From NCBI GenBank assembly GCA_949316235.1, contig OX438758.1, positions 19,122,694 to 19,186,693 on the forward strand: DNA of 64,000 nt, given 5' to 3'. This document shows positions 12,227 through 23,000 of the stretch, piece after piece; the first letter of the stretch is position 1; every line of letters starts with the position of its first letter. The stretch is from Oegoconia quadripuncta (lineage: Eukaryota > Arthropoda > Insecta > Lepidoptera > Autostichidae). The notes beneath the pieces were generated by a model. The model saw only the letters and a program-made list of their open reading frames with translations. It made no database searches and was not told where the DNA came from. Both the position numbers and the translations under genes were made by a program.

Positions 12227-12423
12227 CTGGAAGTTGTCGTTGTGCGTCTCGTGGCGCAGGCGGCGGCCGTTGAGCGAGAAGGCGGCGAGATGTCCCCGCG
12301 CGTAGCCCACCACCAGCACGCCCTCGCGCGCCAGCGCCAGCAGGCGCGGGCCCGCCACGCCCTCGGCCGCCGGCAGCGCGCGCAGCAGCTCGCCGAACGT
12401 CGTGTGGATCAGCACCGGCCCGT
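12227..12423 (-). CDS. rg: neurobeachin exon 12 (WD40)
   Basis: The exon encodes NGPVLIHTTFGELLRALPAA then EGVAGPRLLALAREGVLVVG and YARGHLAAFSLNGRRLRHET-HNDNFQ. The LLRAL and FSxNGRxL pieces align with the penultimate WD40 region of neurobeachin. The acceptor is CCCCGCCAG and the donor is CCAG|GTTGGT; phase 1 in, phase 0 out. It is strongly GC-rich against its AT-rich introns. Confidence 0.94.
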
Positions 12424-12946
12424 CTGGCGGGGACATTGCATATGTTACGTCCTTACTTATTATTTTTTTTTCAATCTTATAGAATACAATAGAAGTCTTC
12501 ATTTGCAAGAATACCATCTACATAAAAGAGATCTTAAGATTAATTAATCCAGTAAAGTATTCAACCAATTCATCAGGCATGAAAATATTAAATTCACAGT
12601 CATAATAATCATGTAAACCTAATACTTAAATTAATGATTACCTGCTTAGGAAATAAACACATTCCGAGTGTGCACAAAAACAATAACAAACGCCATCATA
12701 CCGCTGATTTCCCTCGTTATAACAACATTAATAATAATTTGAAATAATTGTAATTAATAATTCGATAATCGTTTAATTGATAAACATTGACACTCTCTGA
12801 AGTCCATAAACTCCACGAACAGAATAAAAACATTGCGAAAGGAGCCAAACTGGTCAATTTTTTCTTGAACTCTAAGCCTTATTTATTTATATTATACAGC
12901 TGGATACACATATTATAAACATTTCTTTTATAGATATCATTTTATA

Positions 12947-13216
12947 TATACACCGTGTAACGGTTAAGTGTAGTCATATTTTAAGGGCTTGTTCTACCCA
13001 TCAATACGAACAACTTTTACTATGGGGGCAACTTCGAAATCGCGAAAAAAAAATGAGCTGTTCCATAGAAAATTTCAATAACCTCCCGATGCAATGTATG
13101 AAACAGCTGATTTTTTTTTCGCGATTTCGAAGTTGCCCCCATAGTAAAAGTTGTTCGTATTGATGGGTAGAACAAGCCCTTAAAATATGACTACACTTAA
13201 CCGTTACACCCTGTAT
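12947..13216. mobile_element. long-hairpin MITE in intron 11
   Basis: Two arms of about 110 bp are near-perfect inverted copies. The left arm runs from TATACACCGTGTAACGG to about GAGCTGTTCCATA; the right arm runs from about ATGAAACAGCTG to CCGTTACACCCTGTATA. The loop is about 45 bp. The transcript of intron 11 would fold into a long stem. Confidence 0.88.
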
Positions 13217-13274
13217 AAGTAGCCTAGTCATTTTAATAACTATGTCGCTCTGTAATGAATGACTCCGTGAATAT

Positions 13275-13508
13275 TTACACCCTATTATTTATACCGACTC
13301 TGACTAATTTATATATTGCTTTGGCCATTTCGGATATAGGGAATGCCAGTACAATATTACAGCCCCCAACAGCTTTCAAGTGGATGCCATAGCTAATATT
13401 AATTTGTCTTCTACATGCTTCATTCCGGACACCCTCCATCAAGATATGGAAAACGTCTTCTATAACGTCACATTCTGTACAATTTGGCGAAAGTACTTTC
13501 CGCATCAT
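13275..13508 (-). mobile_element. LINE ORF2 C-terminal fragment in intron 11
   Basis: Encodes MMRKVLSPNCTECDVIEDVF HILMEGVRNEACRRQI, related to the fragment at 11325-11603. The sequence just upstream (CTTAGTGGGATGTGTCCGGAGCG on the plus strand) extends the match with a frame break. Confidence 0.72.
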
Positions 13509-13799
13509 GAATGCAAACTTGTTAAGTGGGATGTGTCCGGAGCGAAGTCTGAACGTCCTTACTTATGAAATAGCACTGAAAACCAGCGCTGTGAGTCGTC
13601 GCAGCACGAGCTGAGTGCTAACCCATTTGTGCACGCCGCAACACTTGACAGCATTGTACGTATCTTCATAATAATTGTATTTCTATTTTAGCTATAATTT
13701 ACTACTTCTTTGTTTTTGTATCGTGTTGTGGCGTTCATAATAAATTATTCATGAGAATAATTGCGATTGAATTGAGATTAATTAAAAAGATCATTCTTT

Positions 13800-14165
13800 T
13801 TAATCTAAATTGACGTTCTGTATGAAGAATTTCATTAAGACTGTTTTCTCCATACAAATATTTTAAATTTCTTTTTGGAAATCGCAAATCCAAATTTAGC
13901 TAAACTTTGTGTGTATTATCGGATAACATTAAGTTCAGTATAAGCAGAGTTAATTTTTAAAAGTGACCAATTTATAAAAGTTTCAGCTAATCTAAGCAAT
14001 ATAATGGGAAGTACATGAAATGAGCTGTTTTTTTTTTTTTATTATGAGATTTGGCCCAGACATAAAAAAATATTTCATGTGAAACCTTGAAAATGTATTT
14101 CATTTTCCTAATAAAAAACAAATTTGGAAAAAGCTATAGAATCGTAGGAGTTGGTACATATGATT
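13800..14165 (+). mobile_element. third, end-eroded copy of the TA-flanked MITE
   Basis: The interior of the same MITE (TGACGTTCTGTATGAAGAATTTC through AGGAGTTGGTACATATGATTAAC) is present in intron 11 without clean terminal repeats. A SINE remnant follows it directly at about 14170. Confidence 0.7.
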
Positions 14166-14169
14166 AACA

Positions 14170-14352
14170 TAATAATAACATTGCTGTTTGGCAGCAGACT
14201 TAGATAAGATGATAGTAGTTAGCCAGGCGAACATTTAAAATGCCTCACCACCAACCAAACCGAGCACTAAACATGTACCCCGCTGGGGATCGAACCCGCG
14301 ACCTCCGAATCGTAAACCAAAATTTTGTTTACATCGAACCACGGAGGCGGTT
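14170..14352 (-). mobile_element. truncated family A SINE in intron 11
   Basis: This has the tRNA-like half (GGGGATCGAACCCGCGACCT, CGAACCACGGAGGCGG) and part of the body on the minus strand. It ends 59 bp from the donor of exon 11. Confidence 0.8.
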
Positions 14353-14410
14353 CTTCTAATTCTTTTCGAAATTTAGATTGAATAGTTACGGTGTATCCCT
14401 CGATACTCAC

Positions 14411-14544
14411 TGAGCGAGGAGGAGATGACGAGCCCCAGCTCGGCGGAGACCAGCACCCCGTTGATGGCCGCGTCGTGTCCCGTGAGCGCCACCCGCGGCG
14501 CCGGCGCCTCCCCCTCGCCCACGATGCCGCCGTGCCGCGCCGAC
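14411..14544 (-). CDS. rg: neurobeachin exon 11 (WD40)
   Basis: After the split tryptophan the exon reads SARHGGIVGEGEAPAPRVAL, TGHDAAINGVLVSAELGLVI and SSSL. This matches the neurobeachin segment with an LTGHD motif and AELGLVIS. The acceptor is GGTGGGCAG and the donor is CTCA|GTGAGT; phase 2 in, phase 1 out. Confidence 0.94.
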
Positions 14545-14837
14545 CTGCCCACCCACCAGAACCTCAATATGGCGGACACGTGCAGCTTATCCAGACCCAC
14601 TCTAGGGAAAGTGTGGAAGACGTTCGTGTGGCCTCCAGATGGCCCATTTTCATAGGTTTAATTTCAGGTAGATCACGATCACGAAAATTTATGGTGTCAC
14701 GTGGCGAACAAATTCAACACAAGGAACAAACTCCATGCCGCTCCTTAAAACCGACTTATACCGGATGAGTATTTTTACCGTAAGGAAAAAATAGGGCATA
14801 TTAGGTAAGTTCGGTCATTTCGGGGGGGGGGCCGGAC

Positions 14838-14900
14838 CACATCGTCACTTTCCATCAGGTGAGATTGTGGTCAAATGCGAACCCAGTCAATCATAAAAAA
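14838..14900 (+). mobile_element. short LINE/SINE tail (CACATCGTCACTTTCCATCA)
   Basis: CCACATCGTCACTTTCCATC AGGTGAGATTGTGGTCAAA recurs at about 31455-31520 and 45560-45620 with the preceding TTTA(A/C)TGGGA(T/C)CGCGTGCT, so it is the 3' tail of a dispersed element. Confidence 0.6.
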
Positions 14901-15185
14901 AGAAAAAGTGAAATAGAAGTCATTGGCATATAGACTGAGAGACAGGCGACTTGGTGTTCGTGGCTGTACAATTTAGCAGTCATCGAATGATCACCTATGA
15001 GTCTCATGGCACGTCGTACGCCGCTAACAGGCCCAACGGTCAACCATTGGGTGAAATATATACTGCGATATGTGTTAAAAATATCGCTAGGGCGTTTCAG
15101 GCACGAATGAACTACCCGCATTAGTGCTTAAAAAACTGTCACTATAATAATGCCACAACGTGATAACATCATCTGCTGATCTCAC

Positions 15186-15315
15186 CAGTGCCACAGCAGC
15201 ACGGTGCAGTCCTCGGAACCTGATGCGATGTAGCAGTCGGAGGTGATGTTGCACTCGGACCGCGACACGCAAGTCACCACGCCGTAGTGACCGAAGATTA
15301 TTTGTACTATTTTCG
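15186..15315 (-). CDS. rg: neurobeachin exon 10 (WD40)
   Basis: The exon encodes [20 protein letters not shown] and [24 protein letters not shown], a canonical WD repeat (GH...VTC...S..IASGS.D.T..LW). The acceptor is GTTCACAG and the donor is ACTG|GTGAGA; phase 1 in, phase 2 out. Confidence 0.95.
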
Positions 15316-15738
15316 CTGTGAACAATACAATTGTTAAAATGAGAAAAAATATATAAAAAACAGAAATAATAATAATAAAAATCTTTATTTGCCAAGAAAA
15401 CAGTATAAACGAAAATGTAAAAGGTGTTTGTAATTATGACAAAAAGGTCTGTAGCTCAGCACCACCACCTCAGCACCAGCATGAAAAGTGATATGGAATA
15501 AGAAAAATCGATGATGACATATGAAATATGACGACAAAGTTGTTAGACTTGACTAACACTTCTCAAAAACTTTGAAAGATACTATAATGTTACTATACAA
15601 GATTGAGAAACAACAAATTAGAACAGAAAACTACTTACTTCTAAATAGAAAGCTTTATTTAACCTATCTTGATTGACTTGAGATTAACTGTGCCTAGCAG
15701 CCCTCACATCATCAATCGCTAAAATATGAAATACTGAC

Positions 15739-15900
15739 CGTTCTCCGTCGAGAAGACCCTAAAGCTGTTGTCCCAGAAGCCGGCGGCTATGAGGAAGCGC
15801 GAGTCGACTGTGGTGACGAAGCAGTTGTTGCGCGCGCGCACGCGCTGCGAGAAGTTGTCGCCGAGCTGGCGCCGGGCCAGCGCCTGCGCACCGCCTGCCG
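15739..15900 (-). CDS. rg: neurobeachin exon 9 (WD40)
   Basis: The exon reads [20 protein letters not shown] then [20 protein letters not shown] and [13 protein letters not shown]. The GFWDxSFRVxSTE block is a neurobeachin WD40 signature. The acceptor is CATCTGCAG and the donor is AACG|GTCAGT; phase 1 at both ends. Confidence 0.95.
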
Positions 15901-16011
15901 CTGCAGATGGGAAATAAATCATAATTTTAATAGTTTTAATAAAAACAATCTTTCTTTAACCGGGATAATGAAATGAGATTTATTGGCTTGTTTGTCAGTT
16001 TCAAAAGGTAT

Positions 16012-16365
16012 TTTTTTTTTTTTTTTTTTTTTTTAATTAGAATGGGATCGCTCTTGACCTTAATCTGGACTAATGTCGAGATAAGGTCTACGATGGAACG
16101 AGCTTTCCCAGAAGATGCCTATTTAACCTGACTTTAAAGAGCTGCGGGTTATATGCGATTGGAAACACAGACGGAGGTAATGCGTTCCACTCCTTAGCCG
16201 TGCGCATGAGAAACGAAGACCTAAAACGCTTGGTCCTTATAAATGGCACGTCAACTAAGTGCGGGTGATATCCTGCGGTACGTCTTGAATTTCGATGTAA
16301 GAACGGGGATGGCGGGATCAACTCATGCAGTACTTCAGCACACTCTCCGAAATATATCCGATAGA
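16012..16365 (-). mobile_element. 5'-truncated LINE with poly(A) and target duplication
   Basis: The frame at 16088-16321 encodes RTKRFRSSFLMRTAKEWNAL PPSVFP and FKVRLNRHLLGK, a LINE ORF2 C-terminus. The T run at 16011-16034 is its poly(A) tail. AAGGTATTTT occurs on both sides (about 16005 and 16365), consistent with a target duplication. It lies in intron 8. Confidence 0.75.
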
Positions 16366-17340
16366 AGAAGGTATTTTGAATTATGATGATGTGGTAACCT
16401 ACCTGGTGACTTAACAGCTAAAACTAGGTCAAAAAGGCAGATCCCACCTCCACATTACTGCCACTGTACGCTATAAGCTAGGATCAACAGTGGTACTCGA
16501 CACGACGCCTACTGAAGGTAGATGGTGCCCTACGTGGCTCTATTGCTACCTTGGGCCTCAGACTAATTAAAGAAAGAAATAGGTTATGTACTAAGGAAAA
16601 AGAAGTTTCCCATTTCCCCCAGGTTCAAAAGGCAGTAATAAATTGTTGAAGTTGTACAAATTTCTATATTTTGAAACTGAAATTACGGTTCATAGCGGTC
16701 CAAGAACTTCTAAACGAATTATGCCCCTTTAGATTTAGACACGGGATTCCGTCAAATGCATTCGAATAAAAAATTATCTTCATATAGGTTATCGAATTGC
16801 ATTAATTAAATCCACAAATTTATTTCAGTCAAGTTTAGCGATTGCAGAATAGAAAATATATACAATGAAGCTTTAAAAGAGAGAAAGAGAGATATCGACT
16901 TCGGTGTACCTCGACGACGTTTCGTGTGAAGGTACTAAACGACGGTTAAACTAATAGCTTGTTATCGTGAGGATTATAATTGTAGCAAATGTCGCTCAAT
17001 TGTGTAAAAAGTCATAAATAAATTTGGAATAAATAGGAGAGTTTACAATACAATACACTTGACTGCACAAAATAATTTACAATAATAATTATGTTCCAGT
17101 TATGTTGATACCTTCTTACCTAATTTTGACGTTAAATGCGCACACGCATTTCAAGCTTTTCTGTTTGTCAAGTGTCGCCGATGCGACGTGGTTTCCACTC
17201 CAGAACGGTTCTGCGACAGATGTGGGCTAACCCATTAACATTTCAACTTACCAAACTTTCGGATTACGTTTCCAACTATCGTTAATCTTTTTTTTCTCAG
17301 TTTCCATGATTGTAGCGCGAATCTGCTGCGTTTGCAGTGC
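16366..17340 (-). other. intron 8 of neurobeachin, part downstream of the minisatellite
   Basis: A repeat at 16480-16625 (GTGGTACTCGACACGACGCC TACTGAAGGT) has a relative at 36800-36935. The rest has no recognisable feature. Confidence 0.55.
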
Positions 17341-18403
17341 GAGTGTGCGGTACGTACCCCACACCGGGTCCATGAGCAGCGGGTGGTGCGCGGCGGGCTC
17401 GCGCTCGGCGCCGTGTGCGTGTGCGGTACGTACCCCACACCGGGTCCATGAGCAGCGGGTGGTGCGCGGCGGGCTCGCGCTCGGCGCCGTGTGCGTGTGC
17501 GGTACGTACCCCACACCGGGTCCATGAGCAGCGGGTGGTGCGCGGCGGGCTCGCGCTCGGCGCCGTGTGCGTGTGCGGTACGTACCCCACACCGGGTCCA
17601 TGAGCAGCGGGTGGTGCGCGGCGGGCTCGCGCTCGGCGCCGTGTGCGTGTGCGGTACGTACCCCACACCGGGTCCATGAGCAGCGGGTGGTGCGCGGCGG
17701 GCTCGCGCTCGGCGCCGTGTGCGTGTGCGGTACGTACCCCACACCGGGTCCATGAGCAGCGGGTGGTGCGCGGCGGGCTCGCGCTCGGCGCCGTGTGCGT
17801 GTGCGGTACGTACCCCACACCGGGTCCATGAGCAGCGGGTGGTGCGCGGCGGGCTCGCGCTCGGCGCCGTGTGCGTGTGCGGTACGTACCCCACACCGGG
17901 TCCATGAGCAGCGGGTGGTGCGCGGCGGGCTCGCGCTCGGCGCCGTGTGCGTGTGCGGTACGTACCCCACACCGGGTCCATGAGCAGCGGGTGGTGCGCG
18001 GCGGGCTCGCGCTCGGCGCCGTGTGCGTGTGCGGTACGTACCCCACACCGGGTCCATGAGCAGCGGGTGGTGCGCGGCGGGCTCGCGCTCGGCGCCGTGT
18101 GCGTGTGCGGTACGTACCCCACACCGGGTCCATGAGCAGCGGGTGGTGCGCGGCGGGCTCGCGCTCGGCGCCGTGTGCGTGTGCGGTACGTACCCCACAC
18201 CGGGTCCATGAGCAGCGGGTGGTGCGCGGCGGGCTCGCGCTCGGCGCCGTGTGCGTGTGCGGTACGTACCCCACACCGGGTCCATGAGCAGCGGGTGGTG
18301 CGCGGCGGGCTCGCGCTCGGCGCCGTGTGCGTGTGCGGTACGTACCCCACACCGGGTCCATGAGCAGCGGGTGGTGCGCGGCGGGCTCGCGCTCGGCGCC
18401 GTG
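17341..18403 (-). repeat. 76-bp minisatellite carrying 14 copies of a splice donor
   Basis: Fourteen head-to-tail units of 76 bp span the exon 8/intron 8 boundary. Each minus-strand unit has the last 54-55 bp of exon 8 (starting GGCGCCGAGC), the donor GTACGTACC and about 21 bp of intron ending in ACAC. Donor GT dinucleotides fall at 18345-18344 and then every 76 bp down to 17357-17356. Units look identical by eye except at the outer edges, which suggests recent expansion or homogenisation. The unit has no stop codon in any of the three minus-strand frames. Because 76 is not a multiple of 3, adding one or two units shifts the frame and adding three inserts 76 residues. Confidence 0.95.
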
Positions 18404-18475
18404 CCGCGCGCTGGGCGCGTGCGCGCAGCCCCCGCCCGCCCAGCGGTGCGCCGCGAACGCGCGCGCCGCGCTCAC
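18346..18475 (-). CDS. rg: neurobeachin exon 8 (WD40), 3' end tandemly duplicated
   Basis: The exon encodes VSAARAFAAHRWAGGGCAHA, PSARHGAEREPAAHHPLLMD and PVW plus one base. The acceptor is GGCCGCAG. The first donor reached in transcription is TGGG|GTACGT, with GT at 18345-18344. Only this choice keeps the 130-bp length and phase 1 needed to join exon 9. The last 54 bp of the exon, the donor and the start of the intron are repeated 13 more times downstream. The ends were chosen by phase and family alignment; which donor is used in vivo cannot be seen. Confidence 0.85.
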
Positions 18476-19175
18476 CTGCGGCCGGGGGTAGCGACGGTCA
18501 CGTTTATAAGTCAAATTCAGTAATGGCGCTCCTCCAGGGCCGATACCTTGAATATATAGGCGGAGCGAGCAATACGGTAGAAATTAAAATGAACGAACGT
18601 GCAGTTTTATTGAAAAAAAAAAAAAATAAACCACGCCATTGAAAATTGTTCTGTTGGGCGATCTACAAATTTTCATACTGTTTCGGTCAAATAACATCTC
18701 CTGCTCCCAGTAATATGGTTACGACTACAAAAAACTCGAGTTTAGGTAAATCTAAATCAAATTCGAGAAAAACGACATCACTCCTCATGTCCTATAGATT
18801 ACTACGTGTGTTTTTAGTCCAAAAACTGCTATAGTTAACTTAAAAACTGGTTACAATTTCACTCAGATTCAAGGCAATTTACGGACGAGAAGCCTTAACA
18901 AAAACAAACGAATCTTCTGACTCCTTAGTCTACGTATACAGGCCCCTCCCGACAGTCAAAAAACACAACCACAGAGTTGCGAGTTGTATTTGGTATAGCG
19001 AGCGGTGCATCGAACAGTTTTACCATACTGCAGCTCCAACAGTTCCTCAGTCGAGATGTATCTCTCACCAATTCGTACTCTAATACAATGGCATCTCGGA
19101 CAGTACTTTGGTAATGTGAAATTTGACAATCCAGGACGAATGTGCCTGCCGAAATATCTGAGTAAACTGACTTAC

Positions 19176-19300
19176 AGTGACAGCGGCAGGCATTGCCAAC
19201 TGCGGGTAAGTGTTGGCTGAAACGTGAACCACGGCCGCGTTTGAGGGCAGCTTCAGCCTGAGGCACACATCGTCGGGGGCCGCAGCGAACATCAGTGGCG
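19176..19300 (-). CDS. rg: neurobeachin exon 7 (BEACH-WD40 linker)
   Basis: After the split alanine the exon encodes PLMFAAAPDDVCLRLKLPSN and AAVVHVSANTYPQLAMPAAVT, matching the neurobeachin segment between BEACH and the propeller (LKxPSN, HVxANT). The acceptor is TTCCCCCAG and the donor is ACT|GTAAGT; phase 1 in, phase 0 out. It is now separated from exon 6 by about 8.9 kb, most of it the retroelement. Confidence 0.93.
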
Positions 19301-19649
19301 CTGGGGGAAGAATTAGAAATAGTAGTTGTATATATTTATTTCTATATTTGTAAAAATATTTATCTTATTTGTAACACGTATCTAGTAATCAATTACTCTT
19401 TGTAATATCATTACAACAATAGAAGCCATGTACAACAAATATAGCGTCTAATTTAACAATAGAATATTGTTAATATTTACATGTTCTGTTGTTATTGTGA
19501 AATTGAATATACATATATTTTTTTATTTTTTCATTTTCATGCTTAAAGCGGGGAGAAGCATCAGGGAATAATGTCTGTACTATAAATATTTGTAAAGAGA
19601 GTCAAGAAATAAAGATCGTTGCTGGGTTCAGATGAGGTGATAGCATACC

Positions 19650-19881
19650 TGTACAGTGTTTGTACATAAGAGAAGAATGATAAGAGTCTTGATAGTCACG
19701 AAAGTCTTTGATCTTGATAGAAACACTTGATATGGATATTAAACTTTATTAATGATCGAATATAGATATGTGTGCACACTAATAGAGTAGGTCGAGAACT
19801 GACGTGTTTGGGTAAAAAGTATGTCGCTGACACGTGCCCGAAATGCTGACTAAACTTTATAATATTTAATGTACTTGTACA
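19650..19881 (-). repeat. 3' LTR of the BEL/Pao element
   Basis: The LTR is 232 bp and base-for-base the same as 27970-28201, with TGTACA at both ends. The target duplication ATACC abuts it at 19645-19649. Confidence 0.97.
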
Positions 19882-20006
19882 TATTCCGGGGCACGAGATG
19901 AGGATGCTGTATAAACAAAGTTTTGGAAATTATCTTGATATAAATTTAGGTAAGTAAGTTCTTAATTATGTTTACATGTCATGCACTTATAAATTTCAAA
20001 CATTAT
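19882..20006 (-). other. 3' untranslated region of the retroelement
   Basis: This is a short stretch between the stop codon of the polyprotein and the 3' LTR. No good purine run is seen next to the LTR on the coding strand, so the polypurine tract must be short or atypical. Confidence 0.6.
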
Positions 20007-23000
20007 TTACTTAAATTTAGGAAATTTATTATCATTCTTCAGTGCAGGAGATGTACTTCTGTCTTGTCTTGCTCTGGATAGTGGTTGATTTATATCCATC
20101 CGAGAGTCAACATTAGTGTCTATTCTGCTTGTGCTCGGAGTTACTGTTCTTGGAGCAATCGGAGGCTGAGGCGTCATTGTTATGACTGTAGTTGAAGTTG
20201 GCCTTTCGACAGGCGAAGTGTGCACTTGCCATCTGCAGTATGCGCGTCGTATTATCATGATTACTCCGTATATGATAACGACGCCCACCAACATGTAGAT
20301 CATGGCGTAATGATGAATATTATGAGAGTCTATGCTGCTTGTTTGCATTAATGTCTCATCTTCCTTGTTCTTTAAAGTTGTAATTTGTTTGCTTATATTC
20401 TCTGTTTCATTTAGAATATATTTCAAGGATGTGTTTCCTTCTGAGAGGTGAGGTATGGTTATATTTATGACGTCATTGATAGGGGACATTTGAGGTGTAT
20501 AAATTTCCGGGGACACTCGTAGTTCACTTGAATGTGGTTTGTATGGATATATGGTAAGTGTCTCTGTTTTTATTATGCATCCATGACCTATGTTGATAAG
20601 TCCCGCCGCTTGTAGTTGGTGCCCGGTCATTTGATCTCCACACATTGTTCTGATTTTGCATTGTTCGCAACAAAAATAAATATAGGTATTAGTTGAAAAA
20701 CTTTCTTGCCATTGGTTTTTGCATAAATTCATCTCTGTCTTGCATTCCGAATTTTGTAATTGACATAGACTTTTATCTTCTTTCATTAGGTATTCTGGTT
20801 TTTGGCTATGACAGTAATATGTGTCGGTATGTACGATACATGCTCTGACGTCATTCTCAGTCATTGGTATATATGTGTCTTTTTTCATGTTTATTGAAAT
20901 GTAATCCGAGACTGGAACTATAGTTATAACTTTTTCGCCTTGTAACTTGGGTATAGGTGATATCTTCAAAATTTCATATGAATCCCTGCTGATCAGTGGT
21001 AGTCTTATCTCGAAAATCAAATACTCTTCAAGCATCCTTGTCCGTGTCTTGAGAAGAGTATAAATTTTGCGTAAGTCCGAATGAAGGTTATCTATAGGTA
21101 GAGTTACATCTCTGGATAATTGGCTTGATATAGTACTTAATTCTTCACTCAGCTGTTCCGGCGTAATCAAGTGTAAGTTGATACTGTCGTGATACACGTC
21201 GGTAATAGTATCCAATAAATTATTTTGTAAGTTTTGTAGACTATGGAGCATGTTACTTGCTACAATAGCTCCTATTGCGAAGTCATTGAGAATCATATTT
21301 TCTTGTGCTGTGTTTTTCAACGTGTCTATTGACCTTTCTAATAACATAATATGTTGATTTAATACTTTGTGTTGTTGGTTTATGATATTTTCAGTTCGTT
21401 TTAAAAGATTGTTCTGTGCCTCGACTATGGAAGTTTGGTTTTTCCATAACGATATGATATGCTTTTGATTATCACGTAATGCATTGATGTCTCTCTCATA
21501 CTGTTCTGCGAACTTTTGGTCCAGTACTCCGAATAAGTCGCTTGCAATGTATCCGACGGCATTGATAAGGCCGCGCTTACGTCGCGCGGACTCTCCCGCG
21601 CTCACATGTTGACGCAGTAGCAGCTGATCGTAGTGATCGAGTTCCTGGTGTCCGTGACGTAATTGTAATACGATAACGCTACATTGTGCCTTCTCCTTCA
21701 ATTTTGTGCATGTTGTTTCTAATGCAGTAATGTATTGGTTTAGAGCCTTAGCCCCTTGCCAATAAGGTTCCATTCCGTAATAGACAACGAGTTTCCATTC
21801 CTCTTTGATTAACTGCATGTTTGAAACTTTGTCGAAAAACAGGCCTTGATTTTCCCTAAACTTCGTTATATTGACGTTGCAGGTTGTACTTGTTATCAAA
21901 GTCATGAATAAGAGACAAGCGGTCAGTATAGACGTGACGCTGAATTTCTTGTAGGTTGGTTTGCTAGTCTTGATATTATTACTTTGCGGCTTGTTTTCAG
22001 TGCTGTCTTCTTGATATTCGGTGAGTATTGATATTTTTATAACTGGTCGTTTTAGGTATCCGCTCTTGGTTTTGAGTGTCACTACTCTCACGAGGCCATC
22101 TTGACCTGGGTGCAGTTTTACCACCCTACCCATGAGCCACTTGCCTGGCGGCAGGTTGTCGTCGTGCACCAGTACGACGTCGTTGATTCTGACGTTATTG
22201 TGTTCACGTCTCCATTTACATCTTGAAGATAGTTGTGTCAAATACTCTGCTCGCCATCGTTTCCATAGGTCTTGATATATTTTTTGCGTTAACTGCCAAC
22301 GAGTTCGCATGTCTCTTTCAGTTTCAACTATGGTGGTTACAGGTCCGCCAGTGAGAAAATGCGATGGTGTGAGAAAGTCCAAGTCATTCGGATCTTCAGT
22401 TAAGGCGCACAGCGGTCGTGAGTTTAGGCATCCTTCTATTTGTGTTAGTAGGGTGTAAAACTCTTCGAAGGTCAGTTTTTGTTCGCCAATCACCCTCTTT
22501 AGGTGATACTTGAAGCTCTTGACAGCTGCTTCAAATAGACCGCCGGCTGATGGCCACGATGGAGCATTTAAGTGCCATGTTATTTCCATATCTGTTACTT
22601 CTTGTAAGAAACATTCGTTAAATACTTGCTGAATGTCTTGATACTCTTGCTCTAGGATTCTTTTCGCTCCTACAAAATTCCGCCCATTATCACTGTACAT
22701 GTGTGAAGGCTTGCCTCTCCTTGCTGACATGCGGCGTAATGCGGCAATGAATGATGATGTGGTCAAGTCCGACACCAACTCCAGGTGGACAGCCTTTGTG
22801 ACCATGCACACAAACACAGCCACATATGCTTTTACAGTTTTAATGCCACGGCCCTTGTTGGCCTTGATGTACACATGGCCAGTAAAATCGACTCCTGTAT
22901 GATTGAAAGGACGGGACTGGTTCACCCTCGGTCCGGGCAGGTCGCCCATGATCTGTTCTTGTTTCATAGGTTTATGTTTTTTGCAGGTGACGCATGATCT

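Noticed and set aside
12131..12547. Plus-strand 138-codon frame
   Set aside because: It is antisense to exon 12, whose minus-strand frame matches neurobeachin with correct splice sites.
14391..14768. Plus-strand 125-codon frame
   Set aside because: It is antisense to GC-rich exon 11.
17341..18403. CRISPR-like regular repeat array
   Set aside because: The 76-bp units are contiguous with no unique spacers, and the genome is clearly eukaryotic.
17235..18514. Open frames of 345-405 codons across the 76-bp array
   Set aside because: They are frame-shifting readings of a tandem repeat (period 76 residues) continuing from exon 8. Splicing at the first donor gives the family-conserved protein, so they are not separate genes.
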